NCBI GenBank assembly: GCA_009768925.2
Contig: VHIT02000017.1
Coordinates: 62,001-126,000, forward strand
Length of the DNA: 64,000 nucleotides
From: Cryptosporidium bovis
Lineage: Eukaryota; Apicomplexa; Conoidasida; Eucoccidiorida; Cryptosporidiidae
Reading direction: 5' to 3'
Shown: piece by piece, positions 19,522-30,683 of the stretch
Layout: each line of letters begins with the position of its first letter
How positions within the stretch are numbered: the stretch's first letter is position 1
Translations under genes and position numbers: made by a program
The notes under the pieces: generated by a model
The model's input: only the letters and a program-made list of their open reading frames with translations
Database searches by the model: none
What the model was told of the DNA's origin: nothing

Positions 19522-21303
19522 TTACTTATTTTGTGTATTTAAATTTTGTTCATTAAATGCATTATTATTGATTTGATTACGATACATCATTGTACTTCTA
19601 AGTATTTGTTTTCCCAATTTGTGTATATTTGTTTGCTGTTTATTAAATGAATTACCACTATTGTTTTTTGAAGAACAATAGTTGTAGATTGTATTAAATG
19701 TAGGCAAACAACCCGAATGTATCCTAGAACATCCAATACTGGTGTAAGTGAGTTTGTTGTTATTTAAACATTTAAAACATTTGCATGTTGGAATAAATGT
19801 TTTAACTTCGTCCTCTTCATGTTGTATTTGCACATTTTCATCCAATATTTTATTTAAGTATAATCTTGTTATACATCTCCAAGAACCCTCCAATTTCGAA
19901 AATATATTATTTAAAAAGAATGAATGTGATAAACATGATGCTGCTGATATTCTTTTCGACGGACTTTTATCAAGTAATCTTCCAAATAAATCTAAAGCAT
20001 CGTCAAACCAATCAAGTTCACCTATATTATATTTACTCAAAACATGACTTTTTAATTGTTTTTCCAGTTTTGCAAAGTCAAATTTTATTATTTTTTCATT
20101 TGCGTCACAATGTATTTGATGATTGCATTCAATTAACCTCTTTCCTGTAATAAGCTCATAAAAAATTGTACCAATTGACCACATATCTACTTTTTCATCA
20201 TACTCATTATTAGTATAAACCTCTGGAGCCGTTGCAAAGCAAGTGCAACAATGACCTTTGAGTTTTCCATTTACTGGTATTCCTGAATTGCCTAGGTCGC
20301 ATATTTTCATTTGTGAATTACATACTTCAATATCTTTGATAACATCAGTCAACATTAAATTTGCTGTTTTTAAATCCCTATGAACAACTCCTTTCAAATG
20401 CATTTGATTCACTCCAACTAATAGTGTATACATTAAATTCCTAACAGCATTTATTGGAAGACCATTTTTGTATTTAAATCTCAGTAATTGACGAATAGTT
20501 CCACCATGAAATAATTCCATTATCAAATATTCTCTATTGTCTGTTCTATTTTGAAACCAATCTAATTTCCTAACTACATATTCACTTTTGCATTTGTCTA
20601 AATAATCCGCTTCTCGCGATAAAGAACCCGAAACCTCTGATTTAACAGCAACAAACTCAAAAGTTTCTCTATTTATACCTAGAAAAACCTCTCCATTCCC
20701 TCCTTTACCGAGTGAAGCCTCTGGAATTATTATGTAACTCTTACTAATGTCATTATTTTTCCTACTATTGAAATCACCTATTTGCTGCATATTATTAATT
20801 AAATTCTCAAATTTTGTATTTTGATCATTTTCTTTGTTAATATTAATTTTACATGCTTGTATTTCTGTATTAAATCTTATTTCGTCCCCAAATATTTCCG
20901 AAACATCTTGAGATTTTAATATAAATGCAATATTACATTCATTTGGCTGTGATGTCATTACTCTTAATTTTGTTCCAGATGAGACAACAATTATGTCAGG
21001 AAATAATGGAATTGGCAAATAAGACCCTGTTATACAATCTTTATAGTAATACTTGCATGGTTCGTTTAAATTATTCTCGCTTTTTCTTGTTATTCTAAAT
21101 TCACGATCTTCATTTTTAATCCATAGATCAAAACTACTAGTAATACAGGCAGGTGGGTCTGGGTATGAAATATCAACATCAGTTATTCCATCCTCAGGGC
21201 CAATTCTGTATCTTACATTTGATTTTAATGTATGAATTTGAATTATTGGTGAAACCTGCAGAAGGAAATATAAATTTTCGGTTTTTTTCAATAAAGATGC
21301 CAT
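19522..21303 (-). CDS. Serine/threonine protein kinase with DLG in place of DFG
   Basis: 593 residues from ATG 21301-21303; the four codons upstream are open but begin with TTG, so they are not used. The kinase domain (about 195-470) has the glycine loop GKGGNGEV, VAVK lysine, catalytic HRDLKTAN, DLGNSG instead of DFG, TAPEVY and DMWSIGTIFYE, so all catalytic residues except the DFG phenylalanine are standard and activity is expected. The N-terminal 190 residues have no recognised domain. The C-terminus has a Cys cluster (CKCFKCLNN ... CSRIHSGC) that could bind a metal. The kinase family could not be assigned; it does not look like a CDPK (no EF hands). Confidence 0.82.
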   Translation of the reverse strand: MASLLKKTENLYFLLQVSPIIQIHTLKSNVRYRIGPEDGITDVDISYPDPPACITSSFDLWIKNEDREFRITRKSENNLNEPCKYYYKDCITGSYLPIPLFPDIIVVSSGTKLRVMTSQPNECNIAFILKSQDVSEIFGDEIRFNTEIQACKININKENDQNTKFENLINNMQQIGDFNSRKNNDISKSYIIIPEASLGKGGNGEVFLGINRETFEFVAVKSEVSGSLSREADYLDKCKSEYVVRKLDWFQNRTDNREYLIMELFHGGTIRQLLRFKYKNGLPINAVRNLMYTLLVGVNQMHLKGVVHRDLKTANLMLTDVIKDIEVCNSQMKICDLGNSGIPVNGKLKGHCCTCFATAPEVYTNNEYDEKVDMWSIGTIFYELITGKRLIECNHQIHCDANEKIIKFDFAKLEKQLKSHVLSKYNIGELDWFDDALDLFGRLLDKSPSKRISAASCLSHSFFLNNIFSKLEGSWRCITRLYLNKILDENVQIQHEEDEVKTFIPTCKCFKCLNNNKLTYTSIGCSRIHSGCLPTFNTIYNYCSSKNNSGNSFNKQQTNIHKLGKQILRSTMMYRNQINNNAFNEQNLNTQNK

Positions 21304-21685
21304 TAATTCATTCAATTAAATTATTGCCAAAAAAATATCATCTTAATATTGTTTATCCTTTTTTTGTATAGATTATTTATACTATTATTTAAATTATTGC
21401 CACTAGTCCTAAAAATTTACCATTCAAAAATGAAATTAGCGTATTTTTCTCGATTTTTTTGCTTTGCTTTTGTTATATTTTAATTAAATAATACCAATGT
21501 AACTTTTTACTTTATTTGAGAATAACTGTAGGAAATATAATATTGAAAAACAGTAATTTCAAAACATTTAAAAGAAATATATATATTCTACTTCCTACAA
21601 TAATGTCCTCATTATTTATGGTTAATGTTATGGTATTTATTATTTATATTGGACTCATTTATCATTTTTTTGTAATACGCACACA

Positions 21686-21708
21686 ACACGTGTCATTTAT
21701 TGCATGCA
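21686..21708. promoter_or_regulatory. ACACGTGT plus TGCATGCA palindromes
   Basis: Two perfect 8-bp palindromes lie seven bases apart (21686-21693 and 21701-21708). The second is the classic ApiAP2 target; the first contains the E-box CACGTG. They lie about 380 bases upstream of the kinase ATG and about 600 bases upstream of the DHHC gene. Confidence 0.45.
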
Positions 21709-22111
21709 CTTTTTGCAATACCGTCGTGGCAGCAATTCCACATTGGCATTACCGGTACTGAATTATTATTTGCATATGTCCACATGAATTATAAAAAAAT
21801 ATTATTAAAAATGGAAGCACACAATTGTGAAGGTGATACTGGTAACTATAAGTAGAGAATAACTATATGTGAGCTTAGTGAATTATTTCAAGCAATGCAA
21901 AATAAATGAATTTGGTGGCCTAGCAAAATGAAAAAAAAAGTTACCATTTTGGACAGGGAAGGTTCTTTTAGATTGAGAGTTTGTACTGCAAACGAAATAA
22001 AAAAATAACAAGTTCAAACAGTTAAATTCATAGTTTAAAAAAATTTAAATAGGATGATGGAGTATTTAATCTTACGATATATCATTAAAAATGCCATACA
22101 TATTTAGGAAA

Positions 22112-22178
22112 TGTGGGGAGCACTGGTGGGGTAAGGAATTTAGATGCTATAAGATACATATTTTTGTTAGGCGGAAAA
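22112..22178 (+). promoter_or_regulatory. G-box pair and E2F-like site upstream of DHHC gene
   Basis: TGTGGGG (22112-22118), GGTGGGG (22125-22131) and AGGCGGAAAA (from about 22169) cluster 125-190 bases before the DHHC start codon. The G.GGGG pattern is a reported Cryptosporidium upstream motif. This is the probable core regulatory region of that gene. Confidence 0.45.
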
Positions 22179-22303
22179 TATTTTTGTGAAATATAAAAAT
22201 AAAAGATCAAGGAAAATCGAAATACAAGATTTTTTACAAACTGTTTGGTAATTCAGTATATTGAGGAAAGAATACATAAAACTAATATTGAAATGTTATT
22301 CAA

Positions 22304-24658
22304 ATGGAGTTAAGTAAGGGATCTAGTCGTTATGGGGCAGAGTACACTGCAAATGAATTAGCAATTGCAGCTCAAAGAAGGGATAAGAACACATTGCACA
22401 ATATTATTCAACAACTAATAGAAACAGGAAATATAGAAATATTGAATGAGTCAAGTGCACTTCATTGGTCGGTGTATTATCGTTGGGATGATGTGGCAAT
22501 TAATTTGATTAATCTGGGTTGTGATCCATTTACAGGTGATATTAATGGAGATACGGCAATTCATTATTGTGTGAAATCAGGAAACTTTTCAATGTTAAAG
22601 TACTTTCACGAAAAATATGGAAGTAGAATTTTCTACGTAAAAAATAGAAATAATTTTGGTCTTATGTTAACTGCGGCTTCTGAAACTTCAGAGGGTAAGA
22701 TACATGAAGTACTTAGAATAATGGAATGGCTTTATTTAAAAGGTTATTCATTAGAAGAACAAGATATATTGGGTCAGACACCTCTTTTTTGGTCAGCAAA
22801 AAGAGGTAATTTTCCAGTTATACAATGGTTAATAAGTCATGGTGCGAACTCAGGTCATAGGGATCACAAAGGTAACACATTACTTCATGCAGCATGTTCA
22901 GCTGATATAGATGATGAAACTGTGAATTTTTTGTGTGATTTAGGTTTGATACATTTGTACCCATTTACAAATTATGAGAGTCAAATGATAGGTAACACCG
23001 TTTTTCAAATATGCTGGACTAGAAGAAATTATTGGTTGGCAATGGTACTTACTTTTTGGTATTACCATAACAAAATATTTGGAAAAATAGCGTTTTTAAA
23101 AAATCCATATGCAATTTACTATTGGTTTATTTCTGTTTTAAATTTTGTTGTGGCCTGTATAATGGTTAGTACCATGAAATTATATAGTGAATATTTGGAT
23201 AATGTTGAATCAAATTGTACTTATCTGTGGTTTTTACTATTTACAATATCACAAATGTTTTGGTTGTTATCAAACGTGGGTAATACGAACTATGTTAAGT
23301 ATCCAATATATCAAAAATTAATTCCAAGATTGCAACATGACAAAATGCTAATATTGGAATCATATGGTTTATATTTACCATTATTGACTACTCAATCACA
23401 AAGAATGAGTAGAAGTTCGAGTATATATAAATTAATGCAAAAAGAAAATGAACAGGTAATATTAAACAACAACTTAATTGAATTGAATAGAATGGCTTTT
23501 TATGGTGAAAATATGGATATTAATTACTATAAAGAGTGTTATAACAATCATATATTAAGACAAGTAGAATTGTCAAATGAAGTAATAGCTTTAATGCCAT
23601 TTGTATCTAAAGAGAGACAGTCTTATCATACAAAGTTATATTTGGATATAATTGAGGGCAAACCAATAAATACTTCATCACCAATAACACCGAAAATATG
23701 CGTAACTTGTAGAATTGAAAGACCATTTAGGGCTCATCATTGTTCTGATTGTGGTTATTGTGTACAAAGATTTGACCATCATTGTGTTTGGATAGACTCG
23801 TGTGTTGGATATGGTAATCAAAGGTCATTTTTTTTATTTTTGTCATTTTTAATGGCGTCATTTATATGGTATTATTATTTACTCAGACACTACTGTTCAC
23901 AGAGATTTCAGTTTTCTGCATCAATGAAAAAAGTATCTGCATCGGAATTAAATGGACCAGGCAACAATGGTGGTTTCGGTAGCAATAATTGGTTTTCACT
24001 ACGAACAGGGGATTTGTTTTTTGGAGGTAATGAAATAAAAGACATTAGTTTTCATGAGAAAATATACTACTTTGTTACTTCAGATCCATGGTTTGCCTTG
24101 ATTGTGTTTAACAGCTTGGCAAATATTCCATGGATGGTATTCGTATTGTACCTACTTGTAAGACACGTCAAATCTATATTAACCAACGTTACTTTTTATG
24201 AATATTATAAAAAACCTGAATCAATAAAAAAGAGATTTTCAGGGAATAGTATGGAAGGATTTTGTTACGATATGAGTGGAAGAACATTTAATTCTTGTAT
24301 AAGGAGTATAATAGCGTACTTCATGAAAAATAATTCATTTGATAGTGCTGACTTTTTTTCAAATGTAAGACAACATGAAAAAATAGTGGGTAGCACTGTT
24401 GAAACAAATTCTATGTTTGAAAACAATAATGTACCTTATTACAATATATCGCACAACAACAATATCCAATTAATGGGAAATAACGTTCACATCGGTGCAG
24501 ATTATAATATTGGTAATAATGAAATGAACATATATCAAGGAAGTATTAAAAATGACGTTAACGGTTCTATATATAATAGTAATCAGTATGTAAATCCCGT
24601 TATGACACCGAATATGGGATCAAATTATTACCAAGTAAATCAATATGGTGTTAATTAA
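22304..24658 (+). CDS. Ankyrin-repeat DHHC palmitoyltransferase (HIP14/Akr1 type)
   Basis: 784-residue membrane enzyme that S-palmitoylates protein cysteines. Residues about 45-235 hold ankyrin repeats ([63 protein letters not shown]). Membrane segments lie near 266-290 and 307-326, then the Cys-rich domain (CVTC ... [25 protein letters not shown]) with the catalytic DHHC at 491-494, then segments near 512-531 and 598-625. The tail is Asn-rich. The layout is that of ZDHHC13/17 and yeast Akr1, usually Golgi or endomembrane, where ankyrin repeats recruit substrates. The start ATG is preceded by an A-rich leader. Confidence 0.93.
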   Translation: MELSKGSSRYGAEYTANELAIAAQRRDKNTLHNIIQQLIETGNIEILNESSALHWSVYYRWDDVAINLINLGCDPFTGDINGDTAIHYCVKSGNFSMLKYFHEKYGSRIFYVKNRNNFGLMLTAASETSEGKIHEVLRIMEWLYLKGYSLEEQDILGQTPLFWSAKRGNFPVIQWLISHGANSGHRDHKGNTLLHAACSADIDDETVNFLCDLGLIHLYPFTNYESQMIGNTVFQICWTRRNYWLAMVLTFWYYHNKIFGKIAFLKNPYAIYYWFISVLNFVVACIMVSTMKLYSEYLDNVESNCTYLWFLLFTISQMFWLLSNVGNTNYVKYPIYQKLIPRLQHDKMLILESYGLYLPLLTTQSQRMSRSSSIYKLMQKENEQVILNNNLIELNRMAFYGENMDINYYKECYNNHILRQVELSNEVIALMPFVSKERQSYHTKLYLDIIEGKPINTSSPITPKICVTCRIERPFRAHHCSDCGYCVQRFDHHCVWIDSCVGYGNQRSFFLFLSFLMASFIWYYYLLRHYCSQRFQFSASMKKVSASELNGPGNNGGFGSNNWFSLRTGDLFFGGNEIKDISFHEKIYYFVTSDPWFALIVFNSLANIPWMVFVLYLLVRHVKSILTNVTFYEYYKKPESIKKRFSGNSMEGFCYDMSGRTFNSCIRSIIAYFMKNNSFDSADFFSNVRQHEKIVGSTVETNSMFENNNVPYYNISHNNNIQLMGNNVHIGADYNIGNNEMNIYQGSIKNDVNGSIYNSNQYVNPVMTPNMGSNYYQVNQYGVN

Positions 24659-24989
24659 TTTGAATAACAATAAATTGAAGTGTTAATGAAAACAATCACA
24701 ATTTTTTTGCCAAATTTTAATAAGGCCATGCAAAGAGTTACTGGTTTAGATATTATCATCGAAGTAAATTATGTTTATTATCTTGTTCAGTACTGCGTAT
24801 TTATTTTCACAGGCGGGGCAAAAAGTTGTAGAAGTCAATTTTTACAAAACAAAATATAAAGATAATTCCAATTTAGGTATTGGTTTTGGAGTGAAGAATA
24901 AAAGTAAAAGAGGTTAAATATATAATAGTTAGTGGGATACAAGGCAATTGTCATATGTGCATTCTTTTATAAATTAATCTATTATTGTA
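24659..24989 (+). other. Short spacer before the SEN1-like gene
   Basis: 331 bases with one GC-rich element, AGGCGGGGC at 24811-24819, about 170 bases before the helicase ATG. It combines a G-box-like run with an E2F-like GGCGGG. Nothing else was seen. Confidence 0.45.
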
Positions 24990-27900
24990 ATGTTAATGAA
25001 TAAAAAAGAAAATGCGTTTAGAAAACAAACAAAGAAAAGACAAGATGAAAAAGAGGACAACAATGCAGATGAGGAAAATGATATTGTATCAAAGTTGGAT
25101 AATTATAAGATAGAAAGTTTTGATAGTATATTGCTGAGTTGGGATTTCTTTGAGGATATAAAGGAAGAAGAGTTTGGAGTAGAAAAGGATAAAGAAAAGG
25201 GTTTGGTATATTCATATAATATAAATGGAGAGAAATGTGAAGTGAGGAATAACCCTGGAGTATTTAGTGGAATATTGGACTATATGAGTTATTTTTTTCC
25301 TTTGTTTTTATTAGAATGTCAGCAATCAATACAAAGATCAAAACAAATAGAAATGAGTGAATTTGAACCTTTTGCTTTGTTGGAAATAAGGAATAAAGTA
25401 GTTGCAAATGAAGATTTAAAATTTTATACATTAAGATTCGAGAGACAAAAAGTGACCGATGATTCAGTTTATTATTCACCACAAGATTTAGTATTGATAG
25501 TATTTGATTTTGAAGTTGATTTGAAAGGTAGTAATTTTAGTTTAGAATCTCCAGGAAATATTGAATTAAGTCATGTATTAGGTGTTGTTCAGAGTTCAAG
25601 TTCTAATGGAAGGTTGTCTGTTAATGTTTTGAATCCAAGTTATTACTTGGAAGCAAAAAATCCTGGTAAAAGTATACCAACAATGTGTAATTCAAAGAGG
25701 GTAGAAAAAAGATTACTGGGTTTTAAGGAGTCTCTGGATGGTTTAATAAATTCGAATGAGAATGATGAAAGAATATGGAGGATATCAAGGATTACTTCCT
25801 TTGCAACTAATTACAGAGAATTGAGTGGTTTATTCTCTTTAAAAGATTTGCCTTTAAAAAAGGCTATTTTATCTAAAAAGTCAGAAAAAACTGAAAATAT
25901 AGACTATATGAAGATTCCAACTGTTTTGGAAAAAAGATTGGAGAGTATTTATAACCCATCTCAAATGGAAGCGTTGAGAGAGTGTTTAAAATATAATGGA
26001 ATAAGTCTGATACAAGGCCCTCCAGGTACCGGAAAAACAACCACAATTATTGGAATAATAAGTGCTCTTTTATCTTCAAATATAGATCATTTAAATAAGA
26101 CGGATAATAACAAAGAGGATACAACTTATAAAAAGAGAAAAACAAATGAGCATAATTATAATGGTTTAGAAACAGATGTAAGTGATAGAGGTGGTTTACC
26201 ACAATTAATTAAAGCAAAACCTTGGTGTTATGGTCCAGATTTTGTTCCATGGTATGATACGGAAATGCGAGACTTGGTACCTTGCCACAAAAATGATATT
26301 GAAGTAAATAAATTAGTTTTAGATATGAGAAATCACAAAACTGGTCCAAGAAAGCTATTGATTTGTGCTCCTTCAAATGCGGCTATAGATGCAATAGTCA
26401 GAAAGTTGATTTATAATCAAAACACCGGTGAGGGTGGAATATTAGATAGTATGGGTAATTATTATTCTCCAGTATTGGTAAGAGCAGGCCCAAACTTCCA
26501 CCCGGATTTAAACGAATACAGTTTAGAGTACAAACTTCAACAGAGATTGGAGAGAAATGGTTATGATATTAGAACTTGTAAACAAGAAATTAGGCAGCAA
26601 ACTCAGTTGAAGATATTGCAAGAATCACAAATAACATGTGCAACGCTGTCAGTATGTGGAAGCAAAGAACTTACGTCAATATTGAGTCAAGCTAAAGGTT
26701 ATAATAATGAAATACCAAAAGTAAGCTCTTTTTTATATAATAATAATAATGTTGATAATTCATCTATAAGTGGTATTGGATCAACATACGGCACTCTTTC
26801 TGGAGATACATCTATTAATACAAGTAATAATGGTGTTGGTATAAATAATGGTCAGCAATTATTATTTGATACGGTAATAATAGACGAAGCATCTCAGGGA
26901 GTAGAATTATCTACGTTAATACCATTAAGATTGGGTTGTAAAAGACTTATATTAGTAGGTGATCCTAAACAATTGCCCGCAACGGTGCTTTCAAGAAAAG
27001 CAATAGAACACAAATATGATATATCATTGTTTCAAAGACTGCAAATGAGTGGGTTTCCAGTTGTAATGTTGGGAGTTCAATATAGAATGCATCCAGACAT
27101 ATCAGCTTTTCCCTCAAAACATTTTTATGATGGTGAATTAATGGATTACGAAGGTATAGTAAAAACGAGAAAACCAATAATACCTTGGGAAGGAATTCCA
27201 ATATTTAAGCCGCTTACGTTTTTCTCGGTTAATTCTGAAGAAGATCAGGGAAAGTCCATATCAAATCCTATAGAAGCAGAATTCGTTTGTCAGATATTAG
27301 AGCTTTTGGGGCTCATATTGCACGAATATCATATTAGACAAACAGGTGAGAATTCAAAAGAATCAGGAATTTCTAATGAGGCATCTGTTTTACCCAATTT
27401 ATGCAATAAATCTCCATCCGAATTAGGTTTTCGCTCGATTGGAGACTCACATTTAAATAGACCGTGGTATGAACGTATAGCTGTAATATCACCTTATAAT
27501 GAACAAGTTAAATTAATAAAGGACAAAATAAGAGAAAAATTTAATCTAGGTCAGGATACAGTTTGTCCGATAGACGTATCTACAGTAGATGGATTTCAAG
27601 GACAAGAAAAGGACTATATCATTTTTTCTGTTGTTAGGTCGCAGTATGTGGAAGATGATAATGTAGATAATAATGTTAGAAAAACAAACGCAGGTTTTAT
27701 AGCTGATAAAAGGCGTATTAATGTTGCATTAACCAGAGCAAAGTATAATCTTTGGATAGTAGGCAATAGCAGATACTTATTGGGAAATCCAGAGTGGAAG
27801 AGTTTGTGGAATTACTCTTGCAAGAACAACTGTCAATTTTCTGTTGATTTCAAGAGATTTGGAGCAATGAATAATTATCTGAAATATTGGTTGTTTACTT

Positions 27901-28292
27901 ATTTACAAAGAAAGGAGGACATGAGAAATACGTTAAGAAATTATGTTCCAGATTTCATTAATTCATTGACCATAGATTGTTCTGTTTTTGAAAAAAATTG
28001 TGAGGACTCGGTAAATATTGAACAAAAATCAAGAATAGATTCTTCTTACTTCGGTAAATTAAAGGAAAAAACACCAGGATACGAATCAAAGCACAAAAAA
28101 AGGCACAAACTACTTAATAAAAGCAAAAGTTTATCAAGTTTACAAGAATATATTGGAGATGACAAGAAAGATCAGACAGTGCACTTTAAAGATATCAATT
28201 TAGAGATATACTACGATATGAATGAATACGACTTGACAAATAGTTTTGAGAACAAGTACAATCGGGACGAGAATAACGAATTAAGTGATTAA
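24990..28292 (+). CDS. SEN1/senataxin-like superfamily 1 RNA/DNA helicase
   Basis: 1,100-residue ATP-dependent helicase of the UPF1/SEN1 group. Motif I is GPPGTGKTT (about 343-351), Ia LLICAPSNAAIDAIV, II DEAS (about 632-635), III LVGDPKQLPATV, IV LGVQYRMHP (about 695-703), V VDGFQGQEKD and VI NVALTRAK (about 910-917), all intact. SEN1 proteins act in transcription termination, R-loop removal and non-coding RNA processing in the nucleus. The preceding 340 residues include the beta-barrel-like region typical of the group. Low-complexity inserts lie between motifs I and Ia and before motif II (Asn/Gly/Ser-rich). The C-terminal 170 residues are Lys-rich and may localise it to the nucleus. SEN1 is favoured over UPF1 because no Cys/His-rich N-terminal domain is present. 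Confidence 0.88.
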   Translation: MLMNKKENAFRKQTKKRQDEKEDNNADEENDIVSKLDNYKIESFDSILLSWDFFEDIKEEEFGVEKDKEKGLVYSYNINGEKCEVRNNPGVFSGILDYMSYFFPLFLLECQQSIQRSKQIEMSEFEPFALLEIRNKVVANEDLKFYTLRFERQKVTDDSVYYSPQDLVLIVFDFEVDLKGSNFSLESPGNIELSHVLGVVQSSSSNGRLSVNVLNPSYYLEAKNPGKSIPTMCNSKRVEKRLLGFKESLDGLINSNENDERIWRISRITSFATNYRELSGLFSLKDLPLKKAILSKKSEKTENIDYMKIPTVLEKRLESIYNPSQMEALRECLKYNGISLIQGPPGTGKTTTIIGIISALLSSNIDHLNKTDNNKEDTTYKKRKTNEHNYNGLETDVSDRGGLPQLIKAKPWCYGPDFVPWYDTEMRDLVPCHKNDIEVNKLVLDMRNHKTGPRKLLICAPSNAAIDAIVRKLIYNQNTGEGGILDSMGNYYSPVLVRAGPNFHPDLNEYSLEYKLQQRLERNGYDIRTCKQEIRQQTQLKILQESQITCATLSVCGSKELTSILSQAKGYNNEIPKVSSFLYNNNNVDNSSISGIGSTYGTLSGDTSINTSNNGVGINNGQQLLFDTVIIDEASQGVELSTLIPLRLGCKRLILVGDPKQLPATVLSRKAIEHKYDISLFQRLQMSGFPVVMLGVQYRMHPDISAFPSKHFYDGELMDYEGIVKTRKPIIPWEGIPIFKPLTFFSVNSEEDQGKSISNPIEAEFVCQILELLGLILHEYHIRQTGENSKESGISNEASVLPNLCNKSPSELGFRSIGDSHLNRPWYERIAVISPYNEQVKLIKDKIREKFNLGQDTVCPIDVSTVDGFQGQEKDYIIFSVVRSQYVEDDNVDNNVRKTNAGFIADKRRINVALTRAKYNLWIVGNSRYLLGNPEWKSLWNYSCKNNCQFSVDFKRFGAMNNYLKYWLFTYLQRKEDMRNTLRNYVPDFINSLTIDCSVFEKNCEDSVNIEQKSRIDSSYFGKLKEKTPGYESKHKKRHKLLNKSKSLSSLQEYIGDDKKDQTVHFKDINLEIYYDMNEYDLTNSFENKYNRDENNELSD

Positions 28293-28698
28293 TGAGTTAA
28301 TATAATTTAGAGTAGATTATACTTATTTATATTTGAAAACAACATATATATAACTATTTATAGTTAAATTAATTTGCATAAAATTATGTGTATTTTTGTA
28401 ATTAATTTCTGAATTTAATGAACCTTAAATGCAAAAGTAGTCATTTTGTATAAATTGTTTGTGGCAAAAAGGAATGAGTATATTGCATTTTATCGCTTAT
28501 TATATTTCGTTTCAAAGCATTGTTGTTAGGTTTGAATTTAATATTTTCTAATAATAAAAAAAATGAGTTATTAACAGTAAAGTTACCGGTTATTGCCAAC
28601 AAATTAAAGGTGCTATAAAATAGTATTATAAATAATTGTACCTGAAGTTCGTATTTTAGTACTTGAAAGAAGTTATATAAACACAAAATAGGTATAAA
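28293..28698 (+). other. Spacer before the histidine phosphatase gene
   Basis: 406 AT-rich bases with no motif stronger than ACCGGT near 28585 and no protein-like frame. Confidence 0.4.
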
Positions 28699-29604
28699 AT
28701 GTGGTTTTTTATAAGACACGCTGAATCCTTTAATAATTCTACGAAAAATAATGATTCAACAGATACAAAAAACAAATATAATGATAAAAGAGTGCCTGAC
28801 CCACACTTAACAGAAACAGGATTTAAACAAGCAAAAATAACAGCAGAATATCTAGCATCTAAAGACAACAAGGTTTGGCAACAACAGGGCGAAGATCAAA
28901 AAGAAGTGTGCCTAACCGAACCTATATTTGGAGGGATATACTGCTCCCCAATGCAGAGATCGTTAGACACTGCCTTCGAAATACAAAGAACATTAGGATG
29001 TCCAGTTTATGTAAATGCGGAGTTGTGTGAAGTTGGAGGCGTATTTCACGGGAAAAGGAACCATGGCTATGAAGGTGAAGTTGACAACAGAACATGTACT
29101 GGGAAAAAAAGGCAAGACATATTGAAAGAGTATCCAGAATTTATACTTGATGACAATATTACAGATGAGGGATGGTGGGGAAAACCACAAGAAAGCTTCA
29201 AAGATGCGATCAAAAGAGCACATAAGGTCTCGGAATGGCTTTGGGAAGTAAGTTACAATAATATTTCGCAATACGGAGTAGAGTCTCAAAGAAGAGTGAA
29301 CATTCTGATTACACACGGACTCTTTCAAGATTTGTTAATGAAAAAACTCCTCCAGAGGGAACCACTTCCTTCCTGCGAAGAATCTCTTTTCTTTCCATGT
29401 GAAAATTGTGCCATTAGCCAAATATCACTGGTTAAAAATCCTCATCCAGACAAAAAGAGTTCAGGGGGTACGGAGAAAGGAGAAGTAAAGTCGAGAATGT
29501 GCATATGCATTAAGTGGAACTCAACTTCTCATCTTACAGATGAATCTCTCAGAAAATCTGCTAGAATATTTCCTTATATGGAGAAAATAAAAAATATTAA
29601 CTGA
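28699..29604 (+). CDS. Histidine phosphatase superfamily protein (phosphoglycerate-mutase-like)
   Basis: 301-residue protein of the branch using a phospho-histidine intermediate. It opens with FIRHAES (R6, H7 nucleophile), has SPMQRSLDTA with the conserved Arg, the acidic element LCEVGG, and the second catalytic His in ILITHG (about 205). All catalytic elements are present, so it is probably an active phosphatase. It is longer than cofactor-dependent PGAM (about 250) and lacks the PGAM-specific LPLCESL-type block, so it is more likely a phosphatase of unknown substrate than the glycolytic mutase. No signal peptide is visible. Confidence 0.8.
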   Translation: MWFFIRHAESFNNSTKNNDSTDTKNKYNDKRVPDPHLTETGFKQAKITAEYLASKDNKVWQQQGEDQKEVCLTEPIFGGIYCSPMQRSLDTAFEIQRTLGCPVYVNAELCEVGGVFHGKRNHGYEGEVDNRTCTGKKRQDILKEYPEFILDDNITDEGWWGKPQESFKDAIKRAHKVSEWLWEVSYNNISQYGVESQRRVNILITHGLFQDLLMKKLLQREPLPSCEESLFFPCENCAISQISLVKNPHPDKKSSGGTEKGEVKSRMCICIKWNSTSHLTDESLRKSARIFPYMEKIKNIN

Positions 29605-30092
29605 TATTTATCTTCAGAAAAGGCGCCACGCAAGGCGGGTACCACTTGAGACGGACAAACTAGACGAGTTAATATATAAATAAATAGAGTAAAAAATTGT
29701 AATGCGGTTATTATTGTATTTAACATACCTATCTGACTGTTAGTTATTAGTAATATACTTGTGTTTTTGAACGAATTTGAACTAGTGATAATTTTACGTT
29801 TATTATACAATAATTAATATTATAGTTAATTTATTAATAACTAAATAGGCACTTCAACTTTACATACCCTTATTTTTGAATTTTAGTATACACTCGCCTT
29901 GTATTTAAATATATTGAAAAAACAAAGACATGATAAATTACGTATAATAATAAAGTCAATTATATATTGAGAATAAAGTAAAAAGGAGCAGATTTAATAT
30001 TAGTAGTCGACAGGAATCTATATTTTTATTCTCTTCAAGTTTATATAGAGTCATTGAGGAATATATAGAGGATTTAATAGGAGAATAATAAA
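29605..30092 (+). other. Spacer and promoter region of RPS5
   Basis: 488 bases. A GC-raised patch at about 29620-29667 contains GGCGCC (29622-29627) and GGCGGG. The rest is AT-rich. The patch may serve RPS5, 430-470 bases downstream, or mark the 3' region of the phosphatase gene. Confidence 0.4.
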
Positions 30093-30683
30093 ATGGCAAC
30101 CTTTTCAACATCGGATGTAAAGTTATTTGGAAAATGGTCCTATGATGATGTCAATGTTTCTGACTTATCTTTAGTTGATTACATTGCCGTTAAGGACAAG
30201 GCTTGCGTGTATGCACCAATAACTGCAGGCAGATACCAAGTTAAGCGTTTTAGAAAGGCATTGTGTCCAATAGTAGAGAGACTCGTTTGTTCTTTAATGA
30301 TGCACGGGAGAAATAATGGTAAGAAAAACCAGGCAATTCGCATTGTACGTGCTGCTTTTGACATCATAAATCTCGTTACAGATCAGAATCCAATTCAGGT
30401 GTTTGTCGACGCAGTTAAAAATGGAGGTGCTCGTGAAGATTCTACAAGTATCGGTTCTGCAGGTGCTGTTAGACGTCAAGCTGTTGACGTTTCTCCATTA
30501 AGGCGTGTTAACCAAGCTATTTATCTAATTTGTACCGGTGCTCGTAATCAGGCATTTAGAAACATTAAGACAATAGCCGAATGTCTTGCAGATGAGATTA
30601 TGAATTGTGCAAAAGAGAATCCAAATAGTTATGCTATTAAGAGAAAAGACGAGGTTGAACGCGTAGCCAAGGCAAACCGTTAA
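30093..30683 (+). CDS. RPS5: 40S ribosomal protein S5 (uS7)
   Basis: 196-residue small-subunit ribosomal protein that sits in the head of the 40S subunit at the exit site. Conserved eukaryotic blocks are clear: [11 protein letters not shown] near the start, [30 protein letters not shown], the central [15 protein letters not shown] and the C-terminal [16 protein letters not shown]. Length is near the 204 residues of human RPS5. Base use is less AT-rich than neighbours, as expected for a highly expressed gene. Single exon; the ATG lies in AATAATAAAATGGC. Confidence 0.97.
   Translation: MATFSTSDVKLFGKWSYDDVNVSDLSLVDYIAVKDKACVYAPITAGRYQVKRFRKALCPIVERLVCSLMMHGRNNGKKNQAIRIVRAAFDIINLVTDQNPIQVFVDAVKNGGAREDSTSIGSAGAVRRQAVDVSPLRRVNQAIYLICTGARNQAFRNIKTIAECLADEIMNCAKENPNSYAIKRKDEVERVAKANR

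Larger units (their letters stand above)
21304..22303. other. Divergent spacer, promoter region of kinase and DHHC genes
   Basis: 1.0 kb between divergent genes. It holds ACACGTGT and TGCATGCA close together, two G-box elements and an E2F-like GGCGGAAAA. An 81-codon frame in the middle looks like chance (see rejected list). Confidence 0.5.

Noticed and set aside
21304-21315. Upstream TTG start for the kinase
   Set aside because: The frame begins with TTG, which is not a normal nuclear start; ATG at 21301-21303 is used.
21516-21761. 81-codon frame upstream of the DHHC gene
   Set aside because: Phe/Ile/Val-rich composition typical of chance frames in T-rich DNA, no recognisable domain, and it overlaps promoter palindromes. 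A distant membrane peptide cannot be excluded.
24801-24820. TTTTCACAG as an intron acceptor before the SEN1-like gene
   Set aside because: No matching upstream exon or donor, and the ATG at 24990 already gives a full-length SEN1-type protein.
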